DNA of 64,000 bases from assembly GCF_016735595.1 (NCBI RefSeq), contig NZ_JAERRB010000003.1, positions 49,303-113,302 of the forward strand, written 5' to 3'. Source of the DNA: Chryseolinea lacunae. GTDB lineage: Bacteria > Bacteroidota > Bacteroidia > Cytophagales > Cyclobacteriaceae. Position numbers and translations under genes: made by a program. Positions 1 to 8,345 of this stretch are shown piece by piece (the stretch's first letter is position 1; every line of letters starts with the position of its first letter). The notes beneath the pieces are model-generated. The model had not been told where the DNA came from, did not search any database, and saw only the letters and a program-made list of their open reading frames with translations.

Positions 1-87
1 TCTGGCAAATGTAGATTTTCCGGAGCCACTGATTCCGATCAGTGCAACAAGAGAAAGCTCCGGTATGTTAAGTTCGTTGTTCTTCAT
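1..87 (-). CDS. pnkp: Polynucleotide kinase-phosphatase Pnkp, N-terminal fragment (runs off window)
   Basis: Only the first 29 codons lie in the window. They begin MKNNELNIPELSLVALIG and run straight into a P-loop, GISGSGKST, which is where the 5'-OH polynucleotide kinase domain of bacterial Pnkp starts. The start codon lies one base after the hen1 stop, so the two genes are co-transcribed. In the known family Pnkp is a three-domain enzyme (5' kinase, 2',3' phosphatase, ligase) that heals and seals broken RNA, with Hen1 methylating the 3' end first. The P-loop alone fits many kinases; the assignment rests on the tight coupling to Hen1. Confidence 0.85.
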   Translation of the reverse strand, partial: MKNNELNIPELSLVALIGISGSGKSTFAR

Positions 88-88
88 T

Positions 89-1477
89 TCAAATCAATTT
101 AAAAACTGCCATTTGCGATGGTCCACCCACGCCCTCCACAACATCGCCAAGAGGCTTTGTCTGCACCTCATATCTATTGCGGTCGCACACACCATTTGCC
201 CAGGCTTCGAATTCGTGGCGCGTCCATTCAAACCGGTGATCGGTGTGTCGCATGTCGCCAGCTTTCAGGGTCTCAAACAGCGCGTTGTATTCGCGGTTTG
301 GCGTTGTGACTACAACCGTTTTGGGGCGGGCAAATTCAAACACAACACGCTCAAACGTTTTGAGGCGATTCAGATCCAAATGCTCGATCACTTCCACAAC
401 GGCGGCGGCGTCAAACCCATCAAATCGCCTGTCGCGATAGGTTAGCGCACCTTGCATCAACGAGATGCGCTCTTTCTGCATGGGCGCCAGGTCATAGAAG
501 TTGATGCGCTGCATCGCCTTTTCAAGTGTTCGATGCGAAACATCGGTTCCAACAATGCGAACAAATTGCTTTTCTTTCAAAAGCATCTTCAGCAGTTTGC
601 CTTCGCCACAGCCGAGGTCGATAACCGTTTTGGCTCCCGATGCCATCAATTCACCCAGAACTGCCTTGAGTCTTTTCGTGTGGAGCTTTTCCTTTTCAAC
701 ATCAACCTCGTCATTTTCTTCATTCGTCGGTGCGTCATCGCCTTCAACAAGTCTACTCAAGGCATTTCGTGTCAGACCGGCAATGTTTCGCAGATAACGT
801 TTTGTGATTTGCTCTTTTTCAGGGTGATCGCCCAACCAACCCTGGCCCTTTTCAAGCAACTTTTCAACTTCGTGTTGGCTAACCCAATAATGCTTCTCGT
901 TGTCGAGCACGGGTATCAAGACATACAGATGCGAGAGCAGGTCTTTCAGCTTCGTTGTGGCTTTCAGTTGCACCGTAAAATATTTGCTTTGCCCCCATTC
1001 AGAAAACTGAGCATCCAACGTGTGGCCCTGAACAGTCACTGCATATCCCAACGGCTCAAACAATTTCCGTATCAACAACTCCCCACCCTTTGGCGCCGAC
1101 ACTACCGAAATGTTCACCTCAAAGGGCATCAGCACATCTACTAGCTCTGGTCTGTTTGCACATTTGCCATTCATGGCCGTCGAAAAAGCTTTCGACAGCG
1201 CTACACTCATAAAAGAAGATGCAACATAAGGTCTGTCGTTCACGTATTGCCCCAGCGAAAATGATTCGGAGCCGCGGTCGCCTCCGTTTCGCACCAGGCC
1301 AATAGCATCAATGTCGAGCAGAATCGCCGCCGTGCATCTATCTTCCTGCGCCTGCGGATAGAACACATGGGCGTGTCCGTGCGACAATTCAATAGACTGC
1401 AGTTTGTCAGGATGCTTGTGGAGCAAAAAACCTAAGTCTGTTGCGGGTGAGTGGGTTGTAGTGATTGTTAGTAACAT
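89..1477 (-). CDS. hen1: 3'-terminal RNA ribose 2'-O-methyltransferase Hen1
   Basis: The protein has 462 residues, the usual size for bacterial Hen1. Residues 1 to about 245 match the N-terminal domain that stimulates the Pnkp ligase, and residues 265 to 462 are a Rossmann methyltransferase with the SAM motif VIDLGCGEGKL (285-295). The metal-binding set is visible as E362, E365, H366 and H414; the 48-residue gap between the two histidines is the one known for Clostridium thermocellum Hen1. The enzyme 2'-O-methylates the 3' end of cleaved RNA so that, once Pnkp has religated it, it cannot be cut again at the same site by a ribotoxin. An acidic linker (about 246-262) separates the domains. Pnkp follows after one base. 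Confidence 0.95.
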   Translation of the reverse strand: MLLTITTTHSPATDLGFLLHKHPDKLQSIELSHGHAHVFYPQAQEDRCTAAILLDIDAIGLVRNGGDRGSESFSLGQYVNDRPYVASSFMSVALSKAFSTAMNGKCANRPELVDVLMPFEVNISVVSAPKGGELLIRKLFEPLGYAVTVQGHTLDAQFSEWGQSKYFTVQLKATTKLKDLLSHLYVLIPVLDNEKHYWVSQHEVEKLLEKGQGWLGDHPEKEQITKRYLRNIAGLTRNALSRLVEGDDAPTNEENDEVDVEKEKLHTKRLKAVLGELMASGAKTVIDLGCGEGKLLKMLLKEKQFVRIVGTDVSHRTLEKAMQRINFYDLAPMQKERISLMQGALTYRDRRFDGFDAAAVVEVIEHLDLNRLKTFERVVFEFARPKTVVVTTPNREYNALFETLKAGDMRHTDHRFEWTRHEFEAWANGVCDRNRYEVQTKPLGDVVEGVGGPSQMAVFKLI

Positions 1478-1556
1478 ATCTCAAAAATAAAAGAAGCGCG
1501 CATGTCCTGAACGCATCACTAAAAAAAAAGGGTTAATCAGTTTCTTTCACAAGCTA

Positions 1557-2126
1557 TCATCTCCAAAATTTCCACCACTGCTTCGGAACCGGTTCCGTTT
1601 GGAGCGTCTCTTCTTTTGGCTTATGCCTGTCAAAATCAGAAAGTTTAAAATTGGGTGTTGCATCCTCCGCCCTTTTTATATCGCGCAAAAGACTGGCCGC
1701 ATCGTCTTTCAAATTTTGGATAACTGATTTTAGATCAAGGCCATTATAGCCAATATTATCAATATCATGCTTGTAGTAACCCATGTGTAATAGAAATTCG
1801 CATTTATCATCGTTCAAGCCCAGGCTATAAAAATCATCGAGAATGCGGTCGCGTGTTTCGCGCTCGTCCACAAGGTCCTGGAGATTGGCTTTCACTTTCC
1901 AAAGGAGAAATTCATCCTCGTCAAAATATTTCAGAAGCGCTTTTTTGAATTCATATCTTGCCCTGCGTTGGTTGTAGTTAAACGAAAACAAATCCAAAAT
2001 AAGGGCTTCTCCCATCCGTTCTGATAGTTCTACAGATCCATAAAGCCAATGCTCGAACACTTTAATGGGAAGTTGTTCCTCAATAACCTTGAAAATATTC
2101 TGCTTAAGTTCTTCGGGTAGAGTCAT
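1557..2126 (-). CDS. Hypothetical protein, charged alpha-helical
   Basis: This 189-residue protein is not recognised. It has no signal peptide or membrane segment and is rich in charged residues that suggest a mostly helical soluble protein. The last residues, KQWWKFWR, form an aromatic and basic tail after a Pro/Glu/Lys-rich linker, an arrangement often seen where a short peptide binds a partner or a membrane. It lies upstream of hen1 in the same direction with an 80-base gap, so co-transcription is possible but not shown. No function is proposed. Confidence 0.6.
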   Translation of the reverse strand: MTLPEELKQNIFKVIEEQLPIKVFEHWLYGSVELSERMGEALILDLFSFNYNQRRARYEFKKALLKYFDEDEFLLWKVKANLQDLVDERETRDRILDDFYSLGLNDDKCEFLLHMGYYKHDIDNIGYNGLDLKSVIQNLKDDAASLLRDIKRAEDATPNFKLSDFDRHKPKEETLQTEPVPKQWWKFWR

Positions 2127-2318
2127 CTTGAAAATAGATTACGATACAAATATCAACATCAACTGCGCAGTCTTTTTGCGTAGCGTGTCAATTCCACCGT
2201 TTTAGCCGCAAGAAAATATCAAAACAGTCGGGCAAAAGTGCGCATTTGTAACAAAAGGAAGCCTTCGATTTGATGAAGTGGAGGAGGTGCTATCTTCATT
2301 AAGTCTAGAAAATACGTT

Positions 2319-2663
2319 CTATGGCCGCCTTTCCGCCTTCATTTTTTTCTTTGCCTCAACTAATTCATAATACGCCCTTAGCGTCTGCTTCATCACTGCG
2401 TCGTTATCAGCTTCAATCTTTTTGCCTCTTCTTTCAAGTATTTCGGAATAGATGGCAAACTCATCATCCGAGAGGTCATCCAAACCGAGTTCCTTTAATA
2501 TTAGAGAGTCCAGATGAGGCAGGAAGTAGCAATCGTCAAAGTCAACTTTGTGCAACGCGTGGAAGAGTTTGCGACTTTTTAGCTCCTCCCTGATAAGAAA
2601 TAGGGTTGATTGAGTGTCCTCCGACAGCCTTACTAATGGATACCTAAGATTTTTGGATGGCAT
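2319..2663 (-). CDS. Hypothetical protein, divergent from an HTH regulator
   Basis: The protein has 114 residues when started at the internal methionine (MPSKNLRYPLVRL). A longer reading from 2711 would start inside the palindrome at 2695-2712, so the shorter start is preferred. The sequence is charged with no membrane segment or known motif, and the C-terminal half (EADNDAVMKQTLRAYYELVEAKKKMKAERR) is probably a helix. It is transcribed away from the XRE-type regulator at 2739, with the palindrome between them, which suggests joint control. A toxin-antitoxin-like pair is possible, but nothing in the sequence identifies a toxin. Confidence 0.5.
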   Translation of the reverse strand: MPSKNLRYPLVRLSEDTQSTLFLIREELKSRKLFHALHKVDFDDCYFLPHLDSLILKELGLDDLSDDEFAIYSEILERRGKKIEADNDAVMKQTLRAYYELVEAKKKMKAERRP

Positions 2664-2694
2664 AAATACATGGTTTATATACCAATATACCCAT

Positions 2695-2712
2695 TTTGGA
2701 CATATGTCCAAA
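2695..2712. promoter_or_regulatory. Perfect 18-bp palindrome, likely operator
   Basis: TTTGGACATATGTCCAAA is a perfect palindrome placed between two divergent genes, 26 bases before the ATG of the XRE-type regulator and about 32 bases before the preferred start of the opposite gene. Regulators of that class bind such sites as dimers, so autoregulation is the simplest reading. The position is seen in the sequence; the binding is inferred. Confidence 0.6.
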
Positions 2713-2738
2713 GTGGTTGTATGGTCATATTTGTTTGA

Positions 2739-2960
2739 ATGGCCAAACGCAAATCAAAAACTGAAAAGCCTGTCTACAATAGGATCAAAGAAGTTTTGGA
2801 AGATCTTAACAAGTCTCAAACTTGGTTAGCCGAACAGCTTGACGTAGACTTTCAAACCGTTACCCGGTATGCCAATAACCACCGTCAGCCAACAATTGAG
2901 AAACTATTTAAGATAGCAGCTATTCTGAAAATCAATCCTCGTGAGCTTTTGAATAGCTAA
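2739..2960 (+). CDS. XRE/Cro-type helix-turn-helix regulator
   Basis: This is a 73-residue protein that is almost entirely one HTH domain. The segment WLAEQLDVDFQTVTRYANN contains the helix-turn-helix, followed by the typical RQPTIEKLFKIAAILKI and ending with NPRELL, as in minimal Cro/CI-type proteins. There is no partner domain. It lies divergent to the gene at 2319-2663, with a perfect palindrome in the shared intergenic region that is the natural candidate for its operator. The ATG at 2739 is the only suitable start before the domain. Being single-domain, it could equally be the antitoxin of a two-gene module. Confidence 0.8.
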   Translation: MAKRKSKTEKPVYNRIKEVLEDLNKSQTWLAEQLDVDFQTVTRYANNHRQPTIEKLFKIAAILKINPRELLNS

Positions 2961-2985
2961 ACTTTTCAAGGCATAGCCACTGGCG

Positions 2986-4578
2986 TCACCCAACGCTCAC
3001 TTCTACCATTTCAACAACGGCCTTCGTGCGTTTCTTTTTTATCTGCCACAGCGCCAGGAAGCTGAACAGCGAAAGCGTAATCCAAAGAAAATCCACTACA
3101 AAAAAATCAATCCTTCCATCAAACACGCACAACCAAAACCAGTTGCCCGTAACAACACCATTCACCACCGGAACAAACAATCCCAGCACTGCACCACTCC
3201 ACAACGTCACACTGTTGGTTCTGGCATTATTGCGCCACCCGCTGCACACCACAGCAAGCACAAGCCACACAATAAAATACACGGAATACAGCAGGGTTTG
3301 TCGCTCTGCATCAAACTCACTCGGAACGAGCTTCGTCACAATAAACGACAGCGCCGTTACCGGATACATCGCCAAACAAATGCTGAGGAAAATGTGGCCG
3401 ACCATGCGGTTAAATTTCTTTTGCTTTTCGGGAATGCTTTTTTTGTTGCGAGCCTCCAGCCACACCAGGATGCCGGTAATCACCACAAAGCACGACAGCA
3501 ACCCAAGCCAGAAACTGACATAGCGCAACCCTGTGCCCGCATAGTCGCCATAGTGAAGGCTGTATAACAAATGTTTCACCTTCTCCACATACGAGGCCCC
3601 TTCGTGCGGGTCGCGGCGATGCACAATTTGGTTGCTGGCCACGTTCAGGATCAGTTCGCCCTGGCTGGTCAGCTGCACGTTGTTGGCCAGGTGGCCTTCG
3701 GCCAGCACATGCATGCCTTCGTCGCCATAGTTGTGCACAATAATTTCGGCAACATGATAGTCGTTCCACTCGTGGTGCGCGCGATCCATGAAGGCGTTGA
3801 TGTGGACCGGAGCTGCCAGCGGCTTGTGTTTGAATTCGAATTGCTGGTGGTTGTAGCCAAGGTCGTCATAGACCTTAGCATCGTCGCCGTTGTAGAGCAC
3901 AAGGGCATTGGGAATGAGCAACAAAATGTTGATCATAAAAAACGCACCCGTCACGGCATAGATGGCCTGAAACGGCAGGCCTATAGTGCCCAGCACGGTG
4001 TGGGCGTCGGTCCAAACGGTTTTCAGTTTTTCGCGTGGGCGGAAAAGATAAAAGTTGGTCACAATCTTTTTCCAATGCACCAGCACGCCCGTGAGCACGG
4101 CAAAAAACAAAAACAGCGCTGTGAAGCCCGAAAGAAAATATCCGGTCGGGTAAGGCACCTGCGCAAAGAAGTGAAGACGGTAGAGGAACTCGCCCAGCGT
4201 ATAGGAGTTTTCGTACGAATAGGTTTTAAACGTCTCGGAGTCGAGGTAAAGAAAGTCGCCTTCGCGCCCTTGCTTGTTCAGCAGGGTGTCTTTGGAGGGC
4301 GTGAGGTAGACCGACACGCGGCGCTCGTCGTTGGGTCGGGTAATGGTGATGTCGCGACCGTAGAGGTTATATTCTTTGTGAAGGGTGTCGAGAGCCTGGT
4401 CCAGGTCGAGGTCAATGGAGGTGCGCACGTTCACCACATCGCCGCGTTCCCAGTTAATAATCTCGTTGCGAAAAAATGCGAAAGAGCCGGCGAAAAAAAT
4501 AACGTAAACCAGCACACTGATCACGATGCCGCTCACGGTGTGCAGGTCGAAAAAAATATTATACGATCGTTTCTCCAT
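2986..4578 (-). CDS. PepSY-associated transmembrane protein (iron-uptake accessory)
   Basis: The protein has 530 residues with an N-terminal membrane helix (about 15-37) directly after a short basic start, a periplasmic region with the PepSY fold, and further membrane helices (around 150-170, 195-220, 355-375, 395-415, 430-445, 455-485 and 495-510). The motif KTVWTDAHTVLGTIGLPF and the histidine-bearing DLHTVSG match the PiuB/PepSY family, inner-membrane proteins thought to reduce or release iron from siderophores. It is the last gene of an operon with a TonB-dependent receptor and two small membrane proteins. The family assignment is solid; the redox role is by analogy. Confidence 0.85.
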   Translation of the reverse strand: MEKRSYNIFFDLHTVSGIVISVLVYVIFFAGSFAFFRNEIINWERGDVVNVRTSIDLDLDQALDTLHKEYNLYGRDITITRPNDERRVSVYLTPSKDTLLNKQGREGDFLYLDSETFKTYSYENSYTLGEFLYRLHFFAQVPYPTGYFLSGFTALFLFFAVLTGVLVHWKKIVTNFYLFRPREKLKTVWTDAHTVLGTIGLPFQAIYAVTGAFFMINILLLIPNALVLYNGDDAKVYDDLGYNHQQFEFKHKPLAAPVHINAFMDRAHHEWNDYHVAEIIVHNYGDEGMHVLAEGHLANNVQLTSQGELILNVASNQIVHRRDPHEGASYVEKVKHLLYSLHYGDYAGTGLRYVSFWLGLLSCFVVITGILVWLEARNKKSIPEKQKKFNRMVGHIFLSICLAMYPVTALSFIVTKLVPSEFDAERQTLLYSVYFIVWLVLAVVCSGWRNNARTNSVTLWSGAVLGLFVPVVNGVVTGNWFWLCVFDGRIDFFVVDFLWITLSLFSFLALWQIKKKRTKAVVEMVEVSVG

Positions 4579-4594
4579 CGCCTGTGTTGAAATG

Positions 4595-4909
4595 TTAGTG
4601 GTGAACCACCATGAACCCGGGGTTGTATGTTTTGCCGAGATAGATCACCACGGCACACAGCGCGGTGAGTAAAATATAAAGGCCCCACACCTTCCAGCCG
4701 TTGCGCGCCAGAAACGCCAGCACCATCAACACCGCCCAGAGAATGAAAGCCGTGAACGTAGCGGTGATGATAACGTTCACATGGTTGAGCCACGACGCCA
4801 ACGCCAGGTGCACCGCCATAGACAGCATGTAGCCACCCAGAATGGCCGCCGTAATTTTGGCAAAGCGCTGGCTGCGCGATGCGGTGAGGTGTTTTGGATT
4901 GGCCGGCAT
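4595..4909 (-). CDS. Small membrane protein, DUF3649-like, iron operon
   Basis: The 104-residue protein has three hydrophobic helices (about 18-37, 44-67 and 72-90) after a basic N-terminus (HLTASRSQRFAKI). Size, topology and position between a DUF3325-type protein and a PepSY protein match the DUF3649 family found in siderophore operons. Its start overlaps the stop of the upstream gene by one base, so the two are translationally coupled. Function is unknown beyond the iron-uptake context. Confidence 0.7.
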   Translation of the reverse strand: MPANPKHLTASRSQRFAKITAAILGGYMLSMAVHLALASWLNHVNVIITATFTAFILWAVLMVLAFLARNGWKVWGLYILLTALCAVVIYLGKTYNPGFMVVHH

Positions 4910-5184
4910 TAGTGCGCGCGGGGATTAAGCGGACAAAGAAGAACCATCGTGCTGCCCACCACCATCAACACCACCACAGCTTCCATAATGCCCGCACCCA
5001 ACCCATCGCGCATAGCAAAGAGCGCAAACGATGCGAGCAAAAAGGCAACGCCACACACTTTGGCAAGTGTGCGGCGTGCTTGAAACCAGCGGCTGATGGC
5101 GTCGCTCCAGACCCGCGCGCGTTGAGAACTGTTATACAACAGATAGAATCCCAACACCTGCAGTCCTATATACAGAACGATCAT
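4909..5184 (-). CDS. Small membrane protein, DUF3325-like, iron operon
   Basis: The protein has 91 residues with three predicted membrane helices and a basic central loop (RWFQARRTLAK). It matches the DUF3325 family by size, topology and neighbourhood. It starts 12 bases after the TonB receptor stop and ends overlapping the next gene by one base, placing it second in the four-gene iron operon. These small proteins may act with the PepSY protein in the inner membrane, but their biochemical role is not known. Confidence 0.7.
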   Translation of the reverse strand: MIVLYIGLQVLGFYLLYNSSQRARVWSDAISRWFQARRTLAKVCGVAFLLASFALFAMRDGLGAGIMEAVVVLMVVGSTMVLLCPLNPRAH

Positions 5185-5195
5185 CGCCTGAAAAT

Positions 5196-7607
5196 TTAAA
5201 ATTTATACACCAGGCTAAGCGTTGCATTGCGCGGCTTTTGTGGATTGATGGTTGAATAGCCGGTGTAGTAATACTTGTTTGTTATGTTGTTCAGGTTGAA
5301 GCCGATGCGATACTTGCTGGCGTTGAAAAACACCGAGGCATTGCCCACCACATACTCGGGCAAATAGAATGTGCCTGTCACCTGGCTGTCGAGAATGGCG
5401 AGCTGGCTCGAATAGTTTCCACCAATACCAAAACCAAGACCTTCGAGGCTGCCGGCCGTGAGCGTGTAGGTAGCCCACAGGTTCACCTGATTTGCCGGAC
5501 CGGAATAGATCGGACGACGTCCGGTTTCCAGCCAGATGTTTGCTTCGTCACCTCTCACCACTTTGCTGTCGTTGTGCGAGAAACCGGCCAGCAGGGCCAA
5601 ACCTTTCACGGGGCTGGCGTTCACATCAAACTCAAAACCTTTGCTGCGCACTTGTCCGCCTTGCAGCGAAGGTGTTGTTGCCGTGCCGCCCGTCACCACG
5701 TTGTCGAGCGTAATGTCGTAGTAGCTGATGGTACCATTGAGGCGCTCGGCCAACAGGCTCATCTTCACACCCGCTTCCCATTGGTTGGCATGTTCGGGCT
5801 TGAAGGTTTGCGTGATGCTCGGACCTTGACCATAGGTGCGCGAAGCCACGTTTTTGAAACCGTTGAGGTAGTTGGCAAACACCGAAAGGCGGTCGGGCAA
5901 CACCTGGTAGATCAAACCAAACTTTGGCGACAAAGCCGTTTGTGTCTGGTCGTCTTCTTCTGTCAGGATGTCGCCTTCGTTGTCGAAGTAGTCAACGCGC
6001 AACGATGCCTGTGCCAGCAACTGCGGTGTGATGTTGATAACATCCGAGAAATAGGCGCTGTATTGACCATCGCGCGTATTGTTGGCGCTGGGCGTTGTGG
6101 TCGACAAAAGTTTGTCGATCGATGAGCGGGTCAGGTAAGTAGGCGCCATTTCGTCGCCAGTGTAGGGATAGATGTAGTTCACATCACCTTGCGCATTCAC
6201 GTTGTGCACCCACGACCAGCCCGAACCGTTGTCAACCAGGTTGCGACCATAATAGTCTAACCCCACCACCAGGCGGTTGCGCATGTTGCCGATCTTGAAA
6301 TCGCCGATAAAATTTTGCTGAATGTCGGTCACCAGTGTTTGCGCCTGCATGTTGGTGATCCACAGGGCAAATTCGCGTTTCCCGTTTTCGGTGTCGTAGA
6401 GATACGAATAGTAGCCGGTCGATTTTGCCGAACCGCGCGAGATCACGGTCTGTGATGTCCACTGATCGGAAATTTTGTAGGTAGCAATAGCCTGCAGGTT
6501 GTAGCGCGGGTTCTTCATCGACAAGTCGTTGCTGGTGAGCGACAGCTTGCGGTTGTAGTTCAGGTCGTCGAGGTTTTTATATTGCAGCGGTGTGTCGCGA
6601 CCCAGGAACAACATGGCCTGGTTTGTTTTTTCTTCCTGCATAAATTCCGTCACAAACGTGAACGACAACTTTTCGCTTGCCTTATAGGTAAGGGTTGGTG
6701 CAATGAAGAACGAATTGCGGAAGCCCGCATCCTGAAAACTATTTTCGGTTTGATAGGCCGTGTTCACACGCAGCAACACGTTGTCGTTGCCAAGCGGCGT
6801 GTTGATGTCGGCCGTGATGCGGTTCAGACCAAAGCTGCCGGCGATGTAGCCAACGGAGCCACCAAAACCATGATAAGGCTTTTTTGTAACGGTGTTGATC
6901 AAACCACCATACGACACGAGACTGCTGCCAAACAATGTTCCCGAGGGGCCTTTCACCACTTCAATGCGTTCGATGTTCGAAGGATCGAGGCTGCCGTTTG
7001 TGAGACCGGGCAAGCCGTTAACAACCGTAGCTTGTGCTTCGAACCCGCGCAGGGCATAGTAGGACGCACCGTCGCCACCGCGACCAGTCGACTCCCAAAG
7101 TTTCTGAACACCGGGCACGTTGCGCAGCGCATCGTCAAAATTGGTAACAGCCTGTTGAATCAGGATGTTGTTTGGCACTGAATTGTAGACCTGTGAATTC
7201 TCCAGATTTTTGAGTGGCATCTTCGACACATAGGGGCTCTCTGCCGAAAGTCTTCCTTCCGACACCACCACTTCCTGCAGTTCCGACGCGTCTTCGCTCA
7301 GCACAAAATCAGCAACGGTTGTTTCGCCCGCGCGAACTTCAACAGTTTGTTTTTGTGTTTCGAGGCCGATAAACGAAGCCACCAGCGTGTAGCTTCCGGG
7401 AGCAACGCGGTTGATGGTATACTTGCCATCGGCCCCGGCCGTAGAGCCCTTTGCGCCATTGCCTTCAATGCGAACGCTCACAAACTCTGCGGCTGTTCCG
7501 TCCGATGTCTTCACTGTGCCACGCACCGCCCCTGTTGTGGCCGTCTGCTGCGCACTTGCCGTGAGGGCAACGCAGAGCAAAAGGCACCACATGTATAGAT
7601 ATTTCAT
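5196..7607 (-). CDS. TonB-dependent siderophore receptor
   Basis: The protein has 803 residues. A signal peptide ends at ALTASAQ (about residue 19); a CarboxypepD_reg-like domain (about 27-108) is followed by a TonB-box-like segment LQEVVVSEG and a plug domain with NVPGV and NIERIEVVKGPSGTLFG (about 205-225). The rest is a 22-stranded barrel ending in F (LSLVYKF), as needed for outer-membrane insertion. The plug and barrel resemble FhuE/FoxA-type ferric hydroxamate receptors. It heads an operon with DUF3325, DUF3649 and PepSY proteins, which supports ferric-siderophore import. A consensus Bacteroidota promoter lies about 30 bases upstream. The exact siderophore cannot be told. Confidence 0.92.
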   Translation of the reverse strand: MKYLYMWCLLLCVALTASAQQTATTGAVRGTVKTSDGTAAEFVSVRIEGNGAKGSTAGADGKYTINRVAPGSYTLVASFIGLETQKQTVEVRAGETTVADFVLSEDASELQEVVVSEGRLSAESPYVSKMPLKNLENSQVYNSVPNNILIQQAVTNFDDALRNVPGVQKLWESTGRGGDGASYYALRGFEAQATVVNGLPGLTNGSLDPSNIERIEVVKGPSGTLFGSSLVSYGGLINTVTKKPYHGFGGSVGYIAGSFGLNRITADINTPLGNDNVLLRVNTAYQTENSFQDAGFRNSFFIAPTLTYKASEKLSFTFVTEFMQEEKTNQAMLFLGRDTPLQYKNLDDLNYNRKLSLTSNDLSMKNPRYNLQAIATYKISDQWTSQTVISRGSAKSTGYYSYLYDTENGKREFALWITNMQAQTLVTDIQQNFIGDFKIGNMRNRLVVGLDYYGRNLVDNGSGWSWVHNVNAQGDVNYIYPYTGDEMAPTYLTRSSIDKLLSTTTPSANNTRDGQYSAYFSDVINITPQLLAQASLRVDYFDNEGDILTEEDDQTQTALSPKFGLIYQVLPDRLSVFANYLNGFKNVASRTYGQGPSITQTFKPEHANQWEAGVKMSLLAERLNGTISYYDITLDNVVTGGTATTPSLQGGQVRSKGFEFDVNASPVKGLALLAGFSHNDSKVVRGDEANIWLETGRRPIYSGPANQVNLWATYTLTAGSLEGLGFGIGGNYSSQLAILDSQVTGTFYLPEYVVGNASVFFNASKYRIGFNLNNITNKYYYTGYSTINPQKPRNATLSLVYKF

Positions 7608-7636
7608 AATAGTAGTTGGATTTTTGAATTGAACCG

Positions 7637-7667
7637 CAAAAGTACCAGCAACCCCTGGCTACGTCAA
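7637..7667 (-). promoter_or_regulatory. Promoter of the iron-uptake operon
   Basis: Read on the minus strand, TACTTTTG (7644-7637) matches the Bacteroidota -7 element TAnnTTTG exactly. A TTG (7667-7665) lies 20 bases upstream, matching the -33 element and spacing. The start codon of the TonB receptor is 30 bases downstream. Confidence 0.7.
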
Positions 7668-7688
7668 TCACCTCACAGAGCGTTTCGG

Positions 7689-7708
7689 CCTACCCTGTAG
7701 AGGGTAGG
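7689..7708. promoter_or_regulatory. 8-bp inverted repeat upstream of the iron promoter
   Basis: CCTACCCT-GTAG-AGGGTAGG is a perfect inverted repeat. It lies just upstream of the TTG element of the TonB-receptor promoter and after the end of the preceding minus-strand gene. No T-run follows it on either strand, so it is more likely a protein-binding site than a terminator. It does not look like a classical Fur box. Confidence 0.4.
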
Positions 7709-7755
7709 TGGTATCATGATTTTAGGGGAGGAGATCGGGAGGGCTGGGCCGTTTA

Positions 7756-8340
7756 TTAGGCTCCTTTCTGTTCAGCCACCACAAATTTTGTACAGTCGTT
7801 CTTGAATTCGTCATTATGATCAATCAATATGGCTGCCCCTGACCGGCCAATTTGTTTCCTTACCAGATTGAAAGCCTCTTGGCCGCCCATAGGATCACTT
7901 CCCATTAAATCGAAAACAATTTTGTCTGTCCAGGAGAAGACAGACAGTAAGGACAGCATCTTTCGTGTTCCACCGGGCAATGTTGAAATGCACGTGTCCG
8001 GCCTTAGCCGTTCCGCTTCATAGATTTGTTGTGCAAGGTCACTGGTTGGGTTTGCCGATTTTTTTATATAACGCCCCACCGTGAGTGGATAAAAGAATCT
8101 TGTCCAACCTTCTTCGATGATGTGATTTGCAAATTTCAATTTCGCCTGAACGGCCACGGCGTCGTGCTCTTCCGTTCCTGTGAAAAAATCCACCAGCCGA
8201 AAAAGTTGTCGGGAAAAATGAAACCCGCTAGGTAGTTGAATCACCACGATAGTGCCTCTTTCCAAGGTAAACGGCGGGATGTAAAGATTGTCTATTTGTA
8301 TCCCATTCGAAACAAGAACGCTCTCTGAATTAATATCCAT
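7756..8340 (-). CDS. Degenerate ABC-type ATP-binding protein
   Basis: The protein has 194 residues if started at MDINSESVLV, six bases after the peptidase stop; a longer start would overlap the peptidase by 43 bases. The C-terminal half has the layout of an ABC ATPase: a signature-like LPGGTRKMLSLL, then KIVFDLMGSDP where Walker B belongs, and LIDH where the switch histidine belongs. The P-loop is not intact: the corresponding segment IQLPSGFHFS lacks the conserved lysine, and the catalytic glutamate after Walker B is missing. It is therefore probably an inactive or regulatory member of the family. It follows the M28 peptidase in the same operon. Confidence 0.6.
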   Translation of the reverse strand: MDINSESVLVSNGIQIDNLYIPPFTLERGTIVVIQLPSGFHFSRQLFRLVDFFTGTEEHDAVAVQAKLKFANHIIEEGWTRFFYPLTVGRYIKKSANPTSDLAQQIYEAERLRPDTCISTLPGGTRKMLSLLSVFSWTDKIVFDLMGSDPMGGQEAFNLVRKQIGRSGAAILIDHNDEFKNDCTKFVVAEQKGA

Positions 8341-8345
8341 CAGAC

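Noticed and set aside
3571..4590. A 339-codon plus-strand frame over the PepSY gene
   Set aside because: The minus-strand protein has a full family match and membrane pattern; the plus-strand product has no recognisable domain.
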